Source: Lachnospiraceae bacterium UBA5902 (GTDB lineage: Bacteria; Bacillota; Clostridia; Lachnospirales; Lachnospiraceae). Taken from it: a stretch of DNA of 11,907 nt. Every line of letters begins with the position of its first letter. The first letter of the stretch is position 1. A program made the position numbers and the translations under genes. The notes under the pieces were generated by a model. It was not told the origin of the DNA. It ran no database searches and worked only from the letters and a program-made list of their open reading frames with translations. Shown here in pieces: positions 1-5,791 of the stretch. The DNA lies in assembly GCA_002431865.1 (NCBI GenBank), contig DJEI01000099.1, positions 1-11,907 of the forward strand. Direction: 5' to 3'.

Positions 1-524
1 AAACCAAATACCCACGCGATACGGACGATAAAATATTTCTCTAATATGGAAGAAACAGCCAATTCTCCGTCCAGCTTTGACTGTCCGTAGACATTGAGCG
101 GCTTATAATCCTTGCAATCCGGCTCCCAAGGCGTCGTGCCCTGTCCGTCAAATACATAATCCGTTGAAAGATACAGCATCTTGCAGTCCAGCGCTTTGCA
201 CACTTCTGCAATGTTTCTTGTGCCGTCCACATTTACCTTTTTTACGGTCGCCTGCTTGTCCTCATCTTCGGCTGCATCCACGGCTGTCCATGCTGCACAA
301 TGAATCACAGCGTCCGGTTTGATCTCCATGATCTGTTTCTTCACGGCTGCCTGATCGGTGATATCCAGACTTACATATGGCATTGTCGTAACTGCCGATC
401 CATCCTGCACACCTGCATAGGTCTCTCCGAGATCGGAACCCACGCCTTCGTGTCCTCGTTTGCTCAGTTCATTCATCACGTCATGACCAAGCTGTCCATT
501 TACACCTGTTACAAAAAAATTCAT
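1..524 (-). CDS. rfbD: dTDP-4-dehydrorhamnose reductase, N-terminal part (3' end beyond window)
   Basis: Probable dTDP-4-dehydrorhamnose reductase, the last step of dTDP-L-rhamnose synthesis (NADPH-dependent reduction of the 4-keto group, cytosolic). The 174 visible residues start at the ATG at 524 and stay open to the window edge. Seen in sequence: an N-terminal Rossmann motif with Gly7, Gly10 and Gly13; the segment DAVIHCAAWTAVD (71-83); STDYVFDG (120-127); the short-chain dehydrogenase Tyr146-x3-Lys150 pair inside YGQSK; and FIVRIAWVFG at the edge, all typical of the RmlD/RfbD family. The start is supported by AAAGGA about 8 nt upstream and a promoter at 550-578. It is the first gene of a leftward unit, so further dTDP-rhamnose genes may lie outside the window. 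In B. subtilis a homologue (SpsK) belongs to the spore polysaccharide operon. A different NDP-4-keto-6-deoxyhexose reductase cannot be excluded without the C-terminus. Confidence 0.93.
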   Translation of the reverse strand, partial: MNFFVTGVNGQLGHDVMNELSKRGHEGVGSDLGETYAGVQDGSAVTTMPYVSLDITDQAAVKKQIMEIKPDAVIHCAAWTAVDAAEDEDKQATVKKVNVDGTRNIAEVCKALDCKMLYLSTDYVFDGQGTTPWEPDCKDYKPLNVYGQSKLDGELAVSSILEKYFIVRIAWVFG

Positions 525-549
525 TTTCGGTATCCTTTCCATTCAAATC

Positions 550-578
550 ATTTTATATTTTTACAAAATTTTGTCCAA
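550..578 (-). promoter_or_regulatory. sigma-A-like promoter of rfbD
   Basis: On the minus strand a -35 box TTGGAC (573-578) is followed after 17 bp by TAAAAT (550-555), within TATAAAAT. The sequence further upstream is A/T-rich. Transcription would begin near 543 and give a leader of about 20 nt before the rfbD ATG. Confidence 0.6.
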
Positions 579-648
579 AAATTGATTCTCTTTTTCCATT
601 TTAACAACCATTTATGTGCGCGTCAAGCGATGAAAATCGTCATTTTTG

Positions 649-665
649 ACTTAATTTTATTAAGT
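649..665. repeat. A/T-rich perfect dyad, possible operator
   Basis: ACTTAAT (649-655), three T residues, then ATTAAGT (659-665) form a perfect 7-bp inverted repeat. After one mismatch the symmetry continues in flanking T and A runs. It sits between the leftward rfbD promoter and the rightward small-RNA promoter, where a transcription-factor site would be expected. No known operator is recognised. Confidence 0.35.
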
Positions 666-710
666 AAAATTCAAAGTATGCTCTCCAGAGCGTCAATTGT
701 GCCAGACCCC

Positions 711-738
711 TTGTTTTTTCACCCACTTATGCTACGAT
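711..738 (+). promoter_or_regulatory. extended -10 promoter for the small transcript
   Basis: TTGTTT (711-716), a 16-bp spacer and TACGAT (733-738) preceded by TGC, which gives an extended -10 element. Transcription would begin near 744-746, exactly at the first hairpin of the candidate RNA. Confidence 0.5.
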
Positions 739-789
739 GAAGTTGTCCGAGGCAAACACCCTTGGACAGGAGGAGAGCTGGGGTTATTG

Positions 790-828
790 ATGTTCGAATG
801 CAATAACTTCAAATGTGTGTTTACATAG
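790..828 (+). CDS. possible 12-residue peptide inside the small RNA
   Basis: An ATG at 790 opens a 12-codon frame reading MFECNNFKCVFT and ending in TAG at 826-828, directly before the terminator stem. A GGAGGAG sequence lies at 769-775, but the 14-nt spacing is long for a ribosome site. The peptide has two cysteines and no recognisable signal or membrane segment. It could be a regulatory or leader peptide, or chance. The tight fit between the stop codon and the terminator is the main argument for it. Confidence 0.22.
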   Translation: MFECNNFKCVFT

Positions 829-866
829 AAACCGGACGGATTGGGGAACCGTCCGGTTTTGTATTT
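829..866 (+). terminator. intrinsic terminator of the small transcript
   Basis: A perfect 11-bp stem, AAACCGGACGG (829-839) with CCGTCCGGTTT (849-859), has a 9-nt loop and is followed by a T-rich run (TTTTGTATTT). This is a classic rho-independent terminator. It lies upstream of the promoter of the next gene, so it ends the small RNA rather than that gene. Confidence 0.85.
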
Positions 867-883
867 ATTCTTGTATCTTCACA

Positions 884-912
884 TTGCATCCCCCCTGCAT
901 CTCGATTATAAT
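884..912 (+). promoter_or_regulatory. strong sigma-A-like promoter of the first CgeB-like gene
   Basis: TTGCAT (884-889), a 17-bp spacer, then the consensus TATAAT (907-912). The predicted start near 919 leaves a leader of about 34 nt that contains GGGGAG (939-944), 8 nt before the ATG at 953. Confidence 0.75.
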
Positions 913-952
913 ATTCCTATATTACTTCGGTAGAAAGCGGGGAGCTGCAATT

Positions 953-2155
953 ATGAAGATTATTTTTTGCAAATGGGGAAGCATCTGCGAGAAGGGAATC
1001 TCCAATGCGATGCATCGGTTAAGTATCACGGTTATCACGATGGATCGCAAATTCGAAAGTGTCGACTACGACAAAGGCTATCTGGAAGCATTGGCAAACC
1101 TGATTCAGAAAAATCCAGATGCGGCCTGTGTATTCTCCGTGAATTTCCAGCCAATCGTAGCGCGCTGCTGCAAGGTATTTAAACTGCCGTATCTATCCTG
1201 GACGGTGGATTGCCCCAGCTTCCAGCTTTATTCTGAAACGATCGCATATCCGACGAACCGGATCTTTGTCTTAGATCGTATGCAATGGGAGAAATTTTCT
1301 CCGGTCAACCCGGACTGTATCTTCCATCTGCCAATGGGCGCGGATGTTGCAACCTGGGATGCAGTAAATGTAACTGCAGAAGATCATCGAAACTATGATT
1401 GCGATGTTTCTTTTGTCGGTTCCCTATACTCCGAGAAAACCCGCTATAATTCGATTGCGAAAGAGCTGCCGGACGAGATGCGCGGCTATGTCGACGGTCT
1501 GATTGCCGCCCAGTTAAATGTATATGGTTACAATCTGTTGGAAGATTCCATCACTGATGAATGGGCGCAGGAATTCAAGAAATATGCCAATTGGGCACCT
1601 CTTGGAGAGGATTATGCGGAAGACGTGAAAGGCATCGTCGCTGACACTTACCTGGGCTACAAATGCACCGAGCAGGAACGCATCCGTACCTGCAACGCAA
1701 TCGGAGCGCATTTCGATGAATTACGGGAACAGGGGATCAACTATCAATTTGACCTGTGGACGCTGACCGATACCACACCATTAAAGCATGTCCGGTGTCG
1801 TGGCGGTGCAGATTCCAACACGATGATGCCGCAGATCATCAAGTGCAGCAAGATCAACCTGAACATGACGAACCGACCGATCAAAACCGGTCTGCCACTC
1901 CGTATCTTCGACCTGATGGCATGTGGCGGCTTCGTACTGTCGAATTATCAGGCTGAAATCCCGGAGATTTTCGTTCCGGACGAAGATATCGTCCTCTATG
2001 ACAGCATCCCGGATATGCTTGCCAAAATCGACTATTATCTGGCGCATGATGACGAGCGGAAACAGATTGCAAAAAATGGATATGAAAAGGTGAAAGAATA
2101 TCACAGTTACGATGTGAGAATTGTAACCATGTTAAAAGCAGCCGGGATTATTTAA
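953..2155 (+). CDS. CgeB-like glycosyltransferase (paralogue 1)
   Basis: A 400-residue cytosolic glycosyltransferase of the CgeB type (DUF3880-like N-terminal half plus a C-terminal GT-B half of the Glyco_trans_1_2 kind). Key stretches are the N-terminal strand MKIIFC, PYLSWTVDCPSF (79-90), DVSFVGSLYSEK (151-162) and the C-terminal nucleotide-sugar-binding signature around PLRIFDLMACGGFVLSNYQ (315-333), followed by DEDIVLYD and NGYEKVKEYHSY. The frame is open further upstream (from 815), but that stretch covers the terminator and promoter, so ATG 953 with GGGGAG is the start. It is about half identical to the gene at 5792, and their first 19 bases are the same. CgeB of B. subtilis acts on the outer spore layer. 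Homologues also occur in clostridial flagellar glycosylation islands, so donor and acceptor cannot be named here. A hairpin spans its stop codon. Confidence 0.85.
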   Translation: MKIIFCKWGSICEKGISNAMHRLSITVITMDRKFESVDYDKGYLEALANLIQKNPDAACVFSVNFQPIVARCCKVFKLPYLSWTVDCPSFQLYSETIAYPTNRIFVLDRMQWEKFSPVNPDCIFHLPMGADVATWDAVNVTAEDHRNYDCDVSFVGSLYSEKTRYNSIAKELPDEMRGYVDGLIAAQLNVYGYNLLEDSITDEWAQEFKKYANWAPLGEDYAEDVKGIVADTYLGYKCTEQERIRTCNAIGAHFDELREQGINYQFDLWTLTDTTPLKHVRCRGGADSNTMMPQIIKCSKINLNMTNRPIKTGLPLRIFDLMACGGFVLSNYQAEIPEIFVPDEDIVLYDSIPDMLAKIDYYLAHDDERKQIAKNGYEKVKEYHSYDVRIVTMLKAAGII

Positions 2156-2163
2156 TCCCGGCT
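2140..2163. terminator. bidirectional hairpin between convergent genes
   Basis: AGCCGGGATTA (2140-2150) and TAATCCCGGCT (2153-2163) form a perfect inverted repeat around TT. On the minus strand it is followed by GCTTTTAAC, a short U-run, so it can terminate the leftward operon ending at 2173. On the plus strand no U-run follows. The plus-strand stop codon TAA (2153-2155) lies inside the 3' arm. Confidence 0.7.
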
Positions 2164-2172
2164 GTATCCATA

Positions 2173-3228
2173 TCAAGGTTTATACATTATCCGGACTTCC
2201 CCCTCCACGAAGACCGGAAGATTAAATGCAGAAATGATAGGCATACCATAAAAATCTGCCATATCCATATGTTTTACATTATCCAGACTGCGGTTTGTAA
2301 TATACGCATCACTCTGCGCAAACAGTCCGCGTTCGTCATCCAGATTCCCCACATATACATTTACATAACAATCCACTTCCGCATACGGTTCAAATAATTG
2401 ATCTAAAATCGCAAGCTTATCCTGCATATATGCATCCTCTTTCACATACAGCAGTAATTCGCAATTCGTATTTGCATAAGATTTCACAAACGCGTCGATT
2501 ACGCGTGGATACGTTGGATAATCCTGTTCAAAATCCGGAATATACAACAACCTTTTGTCTTCACCTGTAAAACCTTTTTCGATCGAATTGATTTCAACCT
2601 GCGGAATCCGGGTGATTTCCTGTTCTGCCTCCGGGAGGTATTTTTCTATAAAAGGATTGATATCATCAAACAGTAAATCCGCCGTTGCATGTACCTTCTC
2701 CGCAGACCAATTCCACCAACGAATTTTATTCAGTGCCTCTATCTGTGCCGGTTCAAACCGATACCCTATCACCTTCGCCGGATTCCCGGCAACAATCGCA
2801 TAGGATGGTACATCCTTCGTAACCACAGCCCCGGCTGCCACAACCGCCCCATTTCCAATCGTTATGCCGCCAAGCATAATTACGCCATTTCCGATCCAAC
2901 AGTCATTCATGATAACAATCTGACCTTTGCGGCGTGTAAGATGGGGTTTCCGATTTGGTATCCCTGTAATCAACCCCTGACTGACACGCTTATAATCATG
3001 ATTTAAATCAATGATCATCTTTGTATCACGTGCGATCGAAGTATAACGGCCTACCTGGACATTGTATAAAATATCTTCCTGCAAGTCCGCTTCTACCTGT
3101 GTTCCCTCAATATAGGTATCCCGTCCGACGCACAACATAGGCAGGTTCTTCTGTTCTTCAAAAAAATCGTTCCAGTAAACTGTATCTTCTGCCACACTGT
3201 ATTGTGGCACATTTAATGTAATTGACAT
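2173..3228 (-). CDS. hexapeptide-repeat acetyltransferase fused to a C-terminal glycosyltransferase-like domain
   Basis: A 351-residue protein. Residues about 34-158 form a left-handed beta-helix acyltransferase of the CatB/WbbJ xenobiotic-type family. This shows in hexapeptide turns such as IVIMNDCWIGNGVIMLGG (104-121) and ITIGNGAVVAAGAVVTKDV (122-140), the closing GNPAKVIGYRF (148-158), and His77 in DLNHDYKR as the likely catalytic base. It would move an acetyl (or other acyl) group from CoA to a sugar. Residues about 225-351 are an additional alpha/beta domain (RLLYIPDFEQDYPTYPRVI, CELLLYVKED, SDAYITNRS) resembling half of a GT-B fold, with function uncertain. The frame allows an ATG at 3246, but AGGAGG (3236-3241) lies inside that extension, 7 nt before the ATG at 3228, so 3228 is chosen. 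It is the last gene of a three-gene unit and may O- or N-acetylate the glycan built by its neighbours. Confidence 0.82.
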   Translation of the reverse strand: MSITLNVPQYSVAEDTVYWNDFFEEQKNLPMLCVGRDTYIEGTQVEADLQEDILYNVQVGRYTSIARDTKMIIDLNHDYKRVSQGLITGIPNRKPHLTRRKGQIVIMNDCWIGNGVIMLGGITIGNGAVVAAGAVVTKDVPSYAIVAGNPAKVIGYRFEPAQIEALNKIRWWNWSAEKVHATADLLFDDINPFIEKYLPEAEQEITRIPQVEINSIEKGFTGEDKRLLYIPDFEQDYPTYPRVIDAFVKSYANTNCELLLYVKEDAYMQDKLAILDQLFEPYAEVDCYVNVYVGNLDDERGLFAQSDAYITNRSLDNVKHMDMADFYGMPIISAFNLPVFVEGEVRIMYKP

Positions 3229-3235
3229 ATTCCTG

Positions 3236-3241
3236 CCTCCT
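3236..3241 (-). promoter_or_regulatory. ribosome binding site deciding the 3228 start
   Basis: A consensus AGGAGG on the minus strand, 7 nt before the ATG at 3228. Its position within the first codons of the longer frame makes the upstream ATG (3246) unlikely. Confidence 0.8.
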
Positions 3242-3252
3242 ACCATATTGTT

Positions 3253-3927
3253 TTATGTCAGCGCCACATCATCGCCATATTCCTTCAGCATCTTTTCCCG
3301 TTCTCCATAATAATTCACCAGATTCACAAATCCATCATCATGAATGCACCATGGCTTCTCCATATAAGGCACCACAACCTTATAACCATGCCGGATAAAC
3401 TCCAGACTCTGCGACACATCATAGAAATCCCACTTATCAAACAGATCCTCCCGCCACGGAATATCGTATTGCGTTGCCATCAGAAGTCCATCAATGGCTT
3501 CTACCTCGATGACACCATTTTGTGCTTCTTCCGGATATTCATAATCAAACATCCCCATTGCACTCACATTGCATGTATACAGCGCTCCCACTCGCCATGC
3601 CCACCACGGGATTTTGTTCTCCGGCAAATGAGGCGTTCCGACCATACCTACCATGCCAATTTCCGGTGTCTCAAATATACACAGCAGCTTTGCAATGAAA
3701 TCCGGTTCCACGATCATCACATCCTGATGCAGATACACCTTGTATTTTGCATCACTTGCTCGCATCCCTTCGTTGTACCCGGATGTCAGACTTTTCGCAT
3801 CCCTGATGCTGATTGCATCTATCTCATACCCTCGTGGCACATGTAATTTACTTATAAAATGCATTGCTTCTGCCTCATACTGCGCATCATTTGTACACAT
3901 GATAAAGCATATCTTTTTCTCATTCAT
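3253..3927 (-). CDS. small GT2-like glycosyltransferase
   Basis: A 224-residue protein resembling the 'glycosyltransferase-like family' of GT-A proteins (Glyco_tranf_2_5 type). Seen: an N-terminal strand KKICFIMCTND; SGYNEGMRASDAKYKVYLHQDVMI (49-72), where HQD (67-69) takes the place of the usual metal-binding DxD; GMVGMVGTPHLP (91-102); VEAIDGLLM (142-150); WDFYDVSQSLEFIRHGYKVVVP (166-187); and a final WCIHDDG (193-199). This arrangement matches a GT-A fold that ends soon after the acceptor-binding region, and its short length is normal for that group. The start ATG 3927 has AGAGGA 6 nt upstream. It ends 24 nt before the acetyltransferase start at 3228, in the same operon. Its donor and acceptor sugars cannot be told. 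It has no signal peptide or membrane segment, so it acts in the cytosol or at the inner membrane face. Confidence 0.8.
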   Translation of the reverse strand: MNEKKICFIMCTNDAQYEAEAMHFISKLHVPRGYEIDAISIRDAKSLTSGYNEGMRASDAKYKVYLHQDVMIVEPDFIAKLLCIFETPEIGMVGMVGTPHLPENKIPWWAWRVGALYTCNVSAMGMFDYEYPEEAQNGVIEVEAIDGLLMATQYDIPWREDLFDKWDFYDVSQSLEFIRHGYKVVVPYMEKPWCIHDDGFVNLVNYYGEREKMLKEYGDDVALT

Positions 3928-3990
3928 CTCTTATCCTCTTATAATCCAGATATTCATCATGAATAAAACAAGCATATCCATTGTCTTCAT

Positions 3991-4527
3991 CTATAGATTT
4001 AATCCAACCTCTTCTGTTAATCTTTCTATCACAGCTTCCGGTTCCAGACACGAAATGTGAACCAGACTCCGCAGCAGCTCCGGCTGCATATCATACTGTG
4101 CTACAAAACTTCTAAGCAGTTGTTCTGACTCTTTCTCCTGTAGAAACACGATCTCCCACAAAAGAAATTTCACCTGCTGCACAATGGCTATCAAATCCTG
4201 CAGATTGTCAGCAAAATCAAACAGCGTCCGCATTTCGCCCGCATTCTTCTCTGCCCGGTAAATCTGTGTAAAAATAACAATCCATGCATACGGCGTATTC
4301 CGCTTGGCAACATTTTCGGTCATCGCATCCCCAACAAGTTTTTCGATCAGTTCATAGCTTTCCGCACTATGCATTTGCAGAAGTTTATCAAAAATTTCTA
4401 ATTTTCTTGCAATCAGGGCATCATATTGTTCATGCCATTCCCGCTCTTCCTGTGCCAGAAGCCTTGCATAGGCTTCCGAACCTTTATCATATTCCGTTTC
4501 TTTTTCCAGTTCTTTCTGCATCCCCAT
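3991..4527 (-). CDS. unknown helical protein, first gene of the glycosyltransferase operon
   Basis: I do not recognise this 178-residue protein. It appears entirely alpha-helical: a charged Glu/Lys-rich N-terminal segment (1-45) that could form a coiled coil, then amphipathic helices (42-66, 80-130, 132-178) including a hydrophobic, aromatic-rich stretch AWIVIFTQIY (81-90) and FLLWEIVFLQ (121-130). It has no signal peptide and no convincing membrane span. The open frame reaches a TTG at 4596, but that TTGACA is the -35 box of the promoter at 4568-4596, so translation must begin inside. ATG 4527 is preceded by weak AGAAAG (close) and AAGGGA (farther), and ATG 4521 is also possible. It lies 63 nt upstream of the small glycosyltransferase and is co-directional with it, so an accessory role for the glycosyltransferases is a guess from position only. 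Confidence 0.6.
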   Translation of the reverse strand: MGMQKELEKETEYDKGSEAYARLLAQEEREWHEQYDALIARKLEIFDKLLQMHSAESYELIEKLVGDAMTENVAKRNTPYAWIVIFTQIYRAEKNAGEMRTLFDFADNLQDLIAIVQQVKFLLWEIVFLQEKESEQLLRSFVAQYDMQPELLRSLVHISCLEPEAVIERLTEEVGLNL

Positions 4528-4567
4528 TTTTCTTTCTATGTTTCCCTTCTGTGTTTTATCTTCTTTC

Positions 4568-4596
4568 ACTTTATCTACATAATGCAGGAATGTCAA
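4568..4596 (-). promoter_or_regulatory. promoter of the leftward three-gene operon
   Basis: On the minus strand a consensus -35 TTGACA (4591-4596), a 17-bp spacer and TAAAGT (4568-4573). The predicted start is near 4561. This places the long-frame TTG start inside the promoter and supports the shorter protein beginning at 4527. Confidence 0.62.
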
Positions 4597-4654
4597 TTAA
4601 AACCTGTAATTCCCCATTCACAGAACAAAAAGTATCCCGAAAACGTGGATATGC

Positions 4655-4683
4655 TTGACACCTCCCGCATTCACATCCATAAT
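4655..4683 (+). promoter_or_regulatory. promoter of the GT2-TPR / CgeB-like operon
   Basis: A consensus TTGACA (4655-4660), a 17-bp spacer and CATAAT (4678-4683). Transcription would begin near 4690, leaving a leader of about 24 nt with GGAG (4700-4703), 10 nt before the ATG at 4714. Together with the minus-strand box at 4591-4596 it makes a divergent promoter pair. Confidence 0.68.
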
Positions 4684-4713
4684 AAAACTATCAAAAAACG
4701 GAGCGTACAAAAC

Positions 4714-5775
4714 ATGCCAAATCTATCTATTTGCATTATTACAAAAAATGAATGCGAAAATTTAAAAATATGCTTAGAGCGGATCAAAGATCTGGGCTGT
4801 GAGATTGTAGTTGTGGACACTGGGTCTACGGATGACTCCAGGAAGATTGCTTCCGCAGTTACCCCCTGTGTTTATGATTTTGCATGGTGTGATGATTTTT
4901 CTGCCGCCCGAAATTTCGCGGTACAAAAGGCGGGCAATGACTGGATTTTATTCCTGGATTCTGATGAGTTTGTTGATTCGTTCGGTATGTCGAAATTACC
5001 GGAACAGATACAGGCTATGCCGGCTTCTATCGGTCGTATCCATATCAGGAGCTTATATGAAAGTGACGGGCAGACAATGAGCAGCACCGAGCCGATCGCG
5101 CGTCTCTTCTCCCGCAAACTATATCATTTTGAAGGACGGATTCACGAGCAGATTGTCCCGCTGGACACATCCCAAAAGCCGGATTATTTTGATGCGCCAG
5201 TATATGTCACCCATGTCGGATATCAGGGAAATGAAGCATACCGGACCGAAAAGGCAAACCGAAACCTCAAGCTTTTATTGCAGGAATTAGAAGCGCACCC
5301 AGACGATCCTTACACGCTTTACCAGATTGGCAATTCTTATTTTTATTCCAGGCAGTACGATCAGGCGATTTCTTATTTTGAACAGGCGATGGAATTGCCG
5401 CTTGACACCAGACTCAGCTATGTGCACAGTATCATCAATCTTTACGGCTACTGTCTGATCAACACAAAACGGTTTGCGGATGCCCTTATGCTAGAAGCAG
5501 TGTATGATGATTTCAAAGGGGATGCAGATTACCTGTTTGTCCTTGGTCTGATCTATATGAACAACGCACAGTTTTCGAAGGCAATCGAAAGTTTCCTCTC
5601 CGCAACACAGCTTCCAACCAGTGTGGTAGACGGGGTCAATTCATATTCTGCCTTTTACAATGTCGGCGTGATTTTGGAATGTCTGGGGGACAAAGCGAAC
5701 GCCATTTCTTATTATGAGAAGGCGGGCAATTATGCTCCTGCACGTGCCGGAATCAAGCGGTGTAAACAGATATAA
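4714..5775 (+). CDS. family 2 glycosyltransferase with C-terminal TPR repeats
   Basis: A 353-residue protein with a GT-A family 2 domain (about 1-175) followed by tetratricopeptide-like helices (about 185-350). Seen: LSICIITKNECENL (4-17), EIVVVDTGSTDDS (30-42) for nucleotide-sugar binding, the metal-binding DSD (82-84) in WILFLDSDEF, and GRIHEQI (141-147), a hallmark of the SunS-like/GT2-TPR group. Repeat-like helices include YTLYQIGNSYFYSRQYDQAISYFEQAM and a later YNVGVILECLGDKANAISYYEKA. Family members transfer sugars to proteins or glycans, with the TPR part thought to bind the acceptor. The frame is open from 4426, but the promoter at 4655-4683 rules out starts at or before 4652, so ATG 4714 is chosen. 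It is followed after 16 nt by the second CgeB-like gene, whose ribosome site overlaps this stop codon, indicating one operon. Confidence 0.88.
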   Translation: MPNLSICIITKNECENLKICLERIKDLGCEIVVVDTGSTDDSRKIASAVTPCVYDFAWCDDFSAARNFAVQKAGNDWILFLDSDEFVDSFGMSKLPEQIQAMPASIGRIHIRSLYESDGQTMSSTEPIARLFSRKLYHFEGRIHEQIVPLDTSQKPDYFDAPVYVTHVGYQGNEAYRTEKANRNLKLLLQELEAHPDDPYTLYQIGNSYFYSRQYDQAISYFEQAMELPLDTRLSYVHSIINLYGYCLINTKRFADALMLEAVYDDFKGDADYLFVLGLIYMNNAQFSKAIESFLSATQLPTSVVDGVNSYSAFYNVGVILECLGDKANAISYYEKAGNYAPARAGIKRCKQI

Positions 5776-5791
5776 GGGAAGGATATTTCAC

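Larger units (their letters stand above)
745..866 (+). ncRNA. candidate structured small RNA ending at an intrinsic terminator
   Basis: This stretch has its own promoter at 711-738 and a strong terminator at 829-866. The next gene has a separate promoter downstream, so the stretch is best read as an independent transcript of about 120 nt. Predicted elements by eye: a 9-bp stem TGTCCGAGG (744-752) with CCTTGGACA (760-768), one G-U pair and a 7-nt loop; an unpaired purine-rich linker, GGAGGAGAGCTGGGG (769-783); a 7-bp stem GTTATTG (783-789) with CAATAAC (801-807); a short ATGT/ACAT stem; then the terminator. GAAGTT (739-744) could alternatively pair with AACTTC (805-810), competing with the second stem. 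I do not match it to a known riboswitch or RNA class. It may also act as an mRNA for a tiny peptide. Confidence 0.5.

Noticed and set aside
300..740. A 146-codon open frame on plus opposite the rfbD start.
   Set aside because: It is antisense to rfbD and then crosses the rfbD promoter and the dyad. The composition (many Cys, His, Phe) is typical of a shadow frame.
745..800. Resemblance to a c-di-GMP-I (GEMM) riboswitch because of a GGCAAACACC sequence.
   Set aside because: The rest of the conserved core and the second helix with its tetraloop receptor are absent, and the next gene has a separate promoter after the terminator.
815..952. N-terminal extension of the first CgeB-like frame.
   Set aside because: It covers the intrinsic terminator and the TTGCAT/TATAAT promoter, and the family N-terminus MKIIFC begins at 953 with a good ribosome site.
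3340..3846. A 168-codon plus-strand open frame.
   Set aside because: It is antisense to the small glycosyltransferase gene and has a Cys/His-rich shadow-like composition.
4655..4690. A sporulation-sigma (SigE/SigK-like) reading of the CATAAT region.
   Set aside because: The consensus TTGACA at 17-bp spacing fits sigma-A better, and the bases after CATA do not match the SigK pattern.
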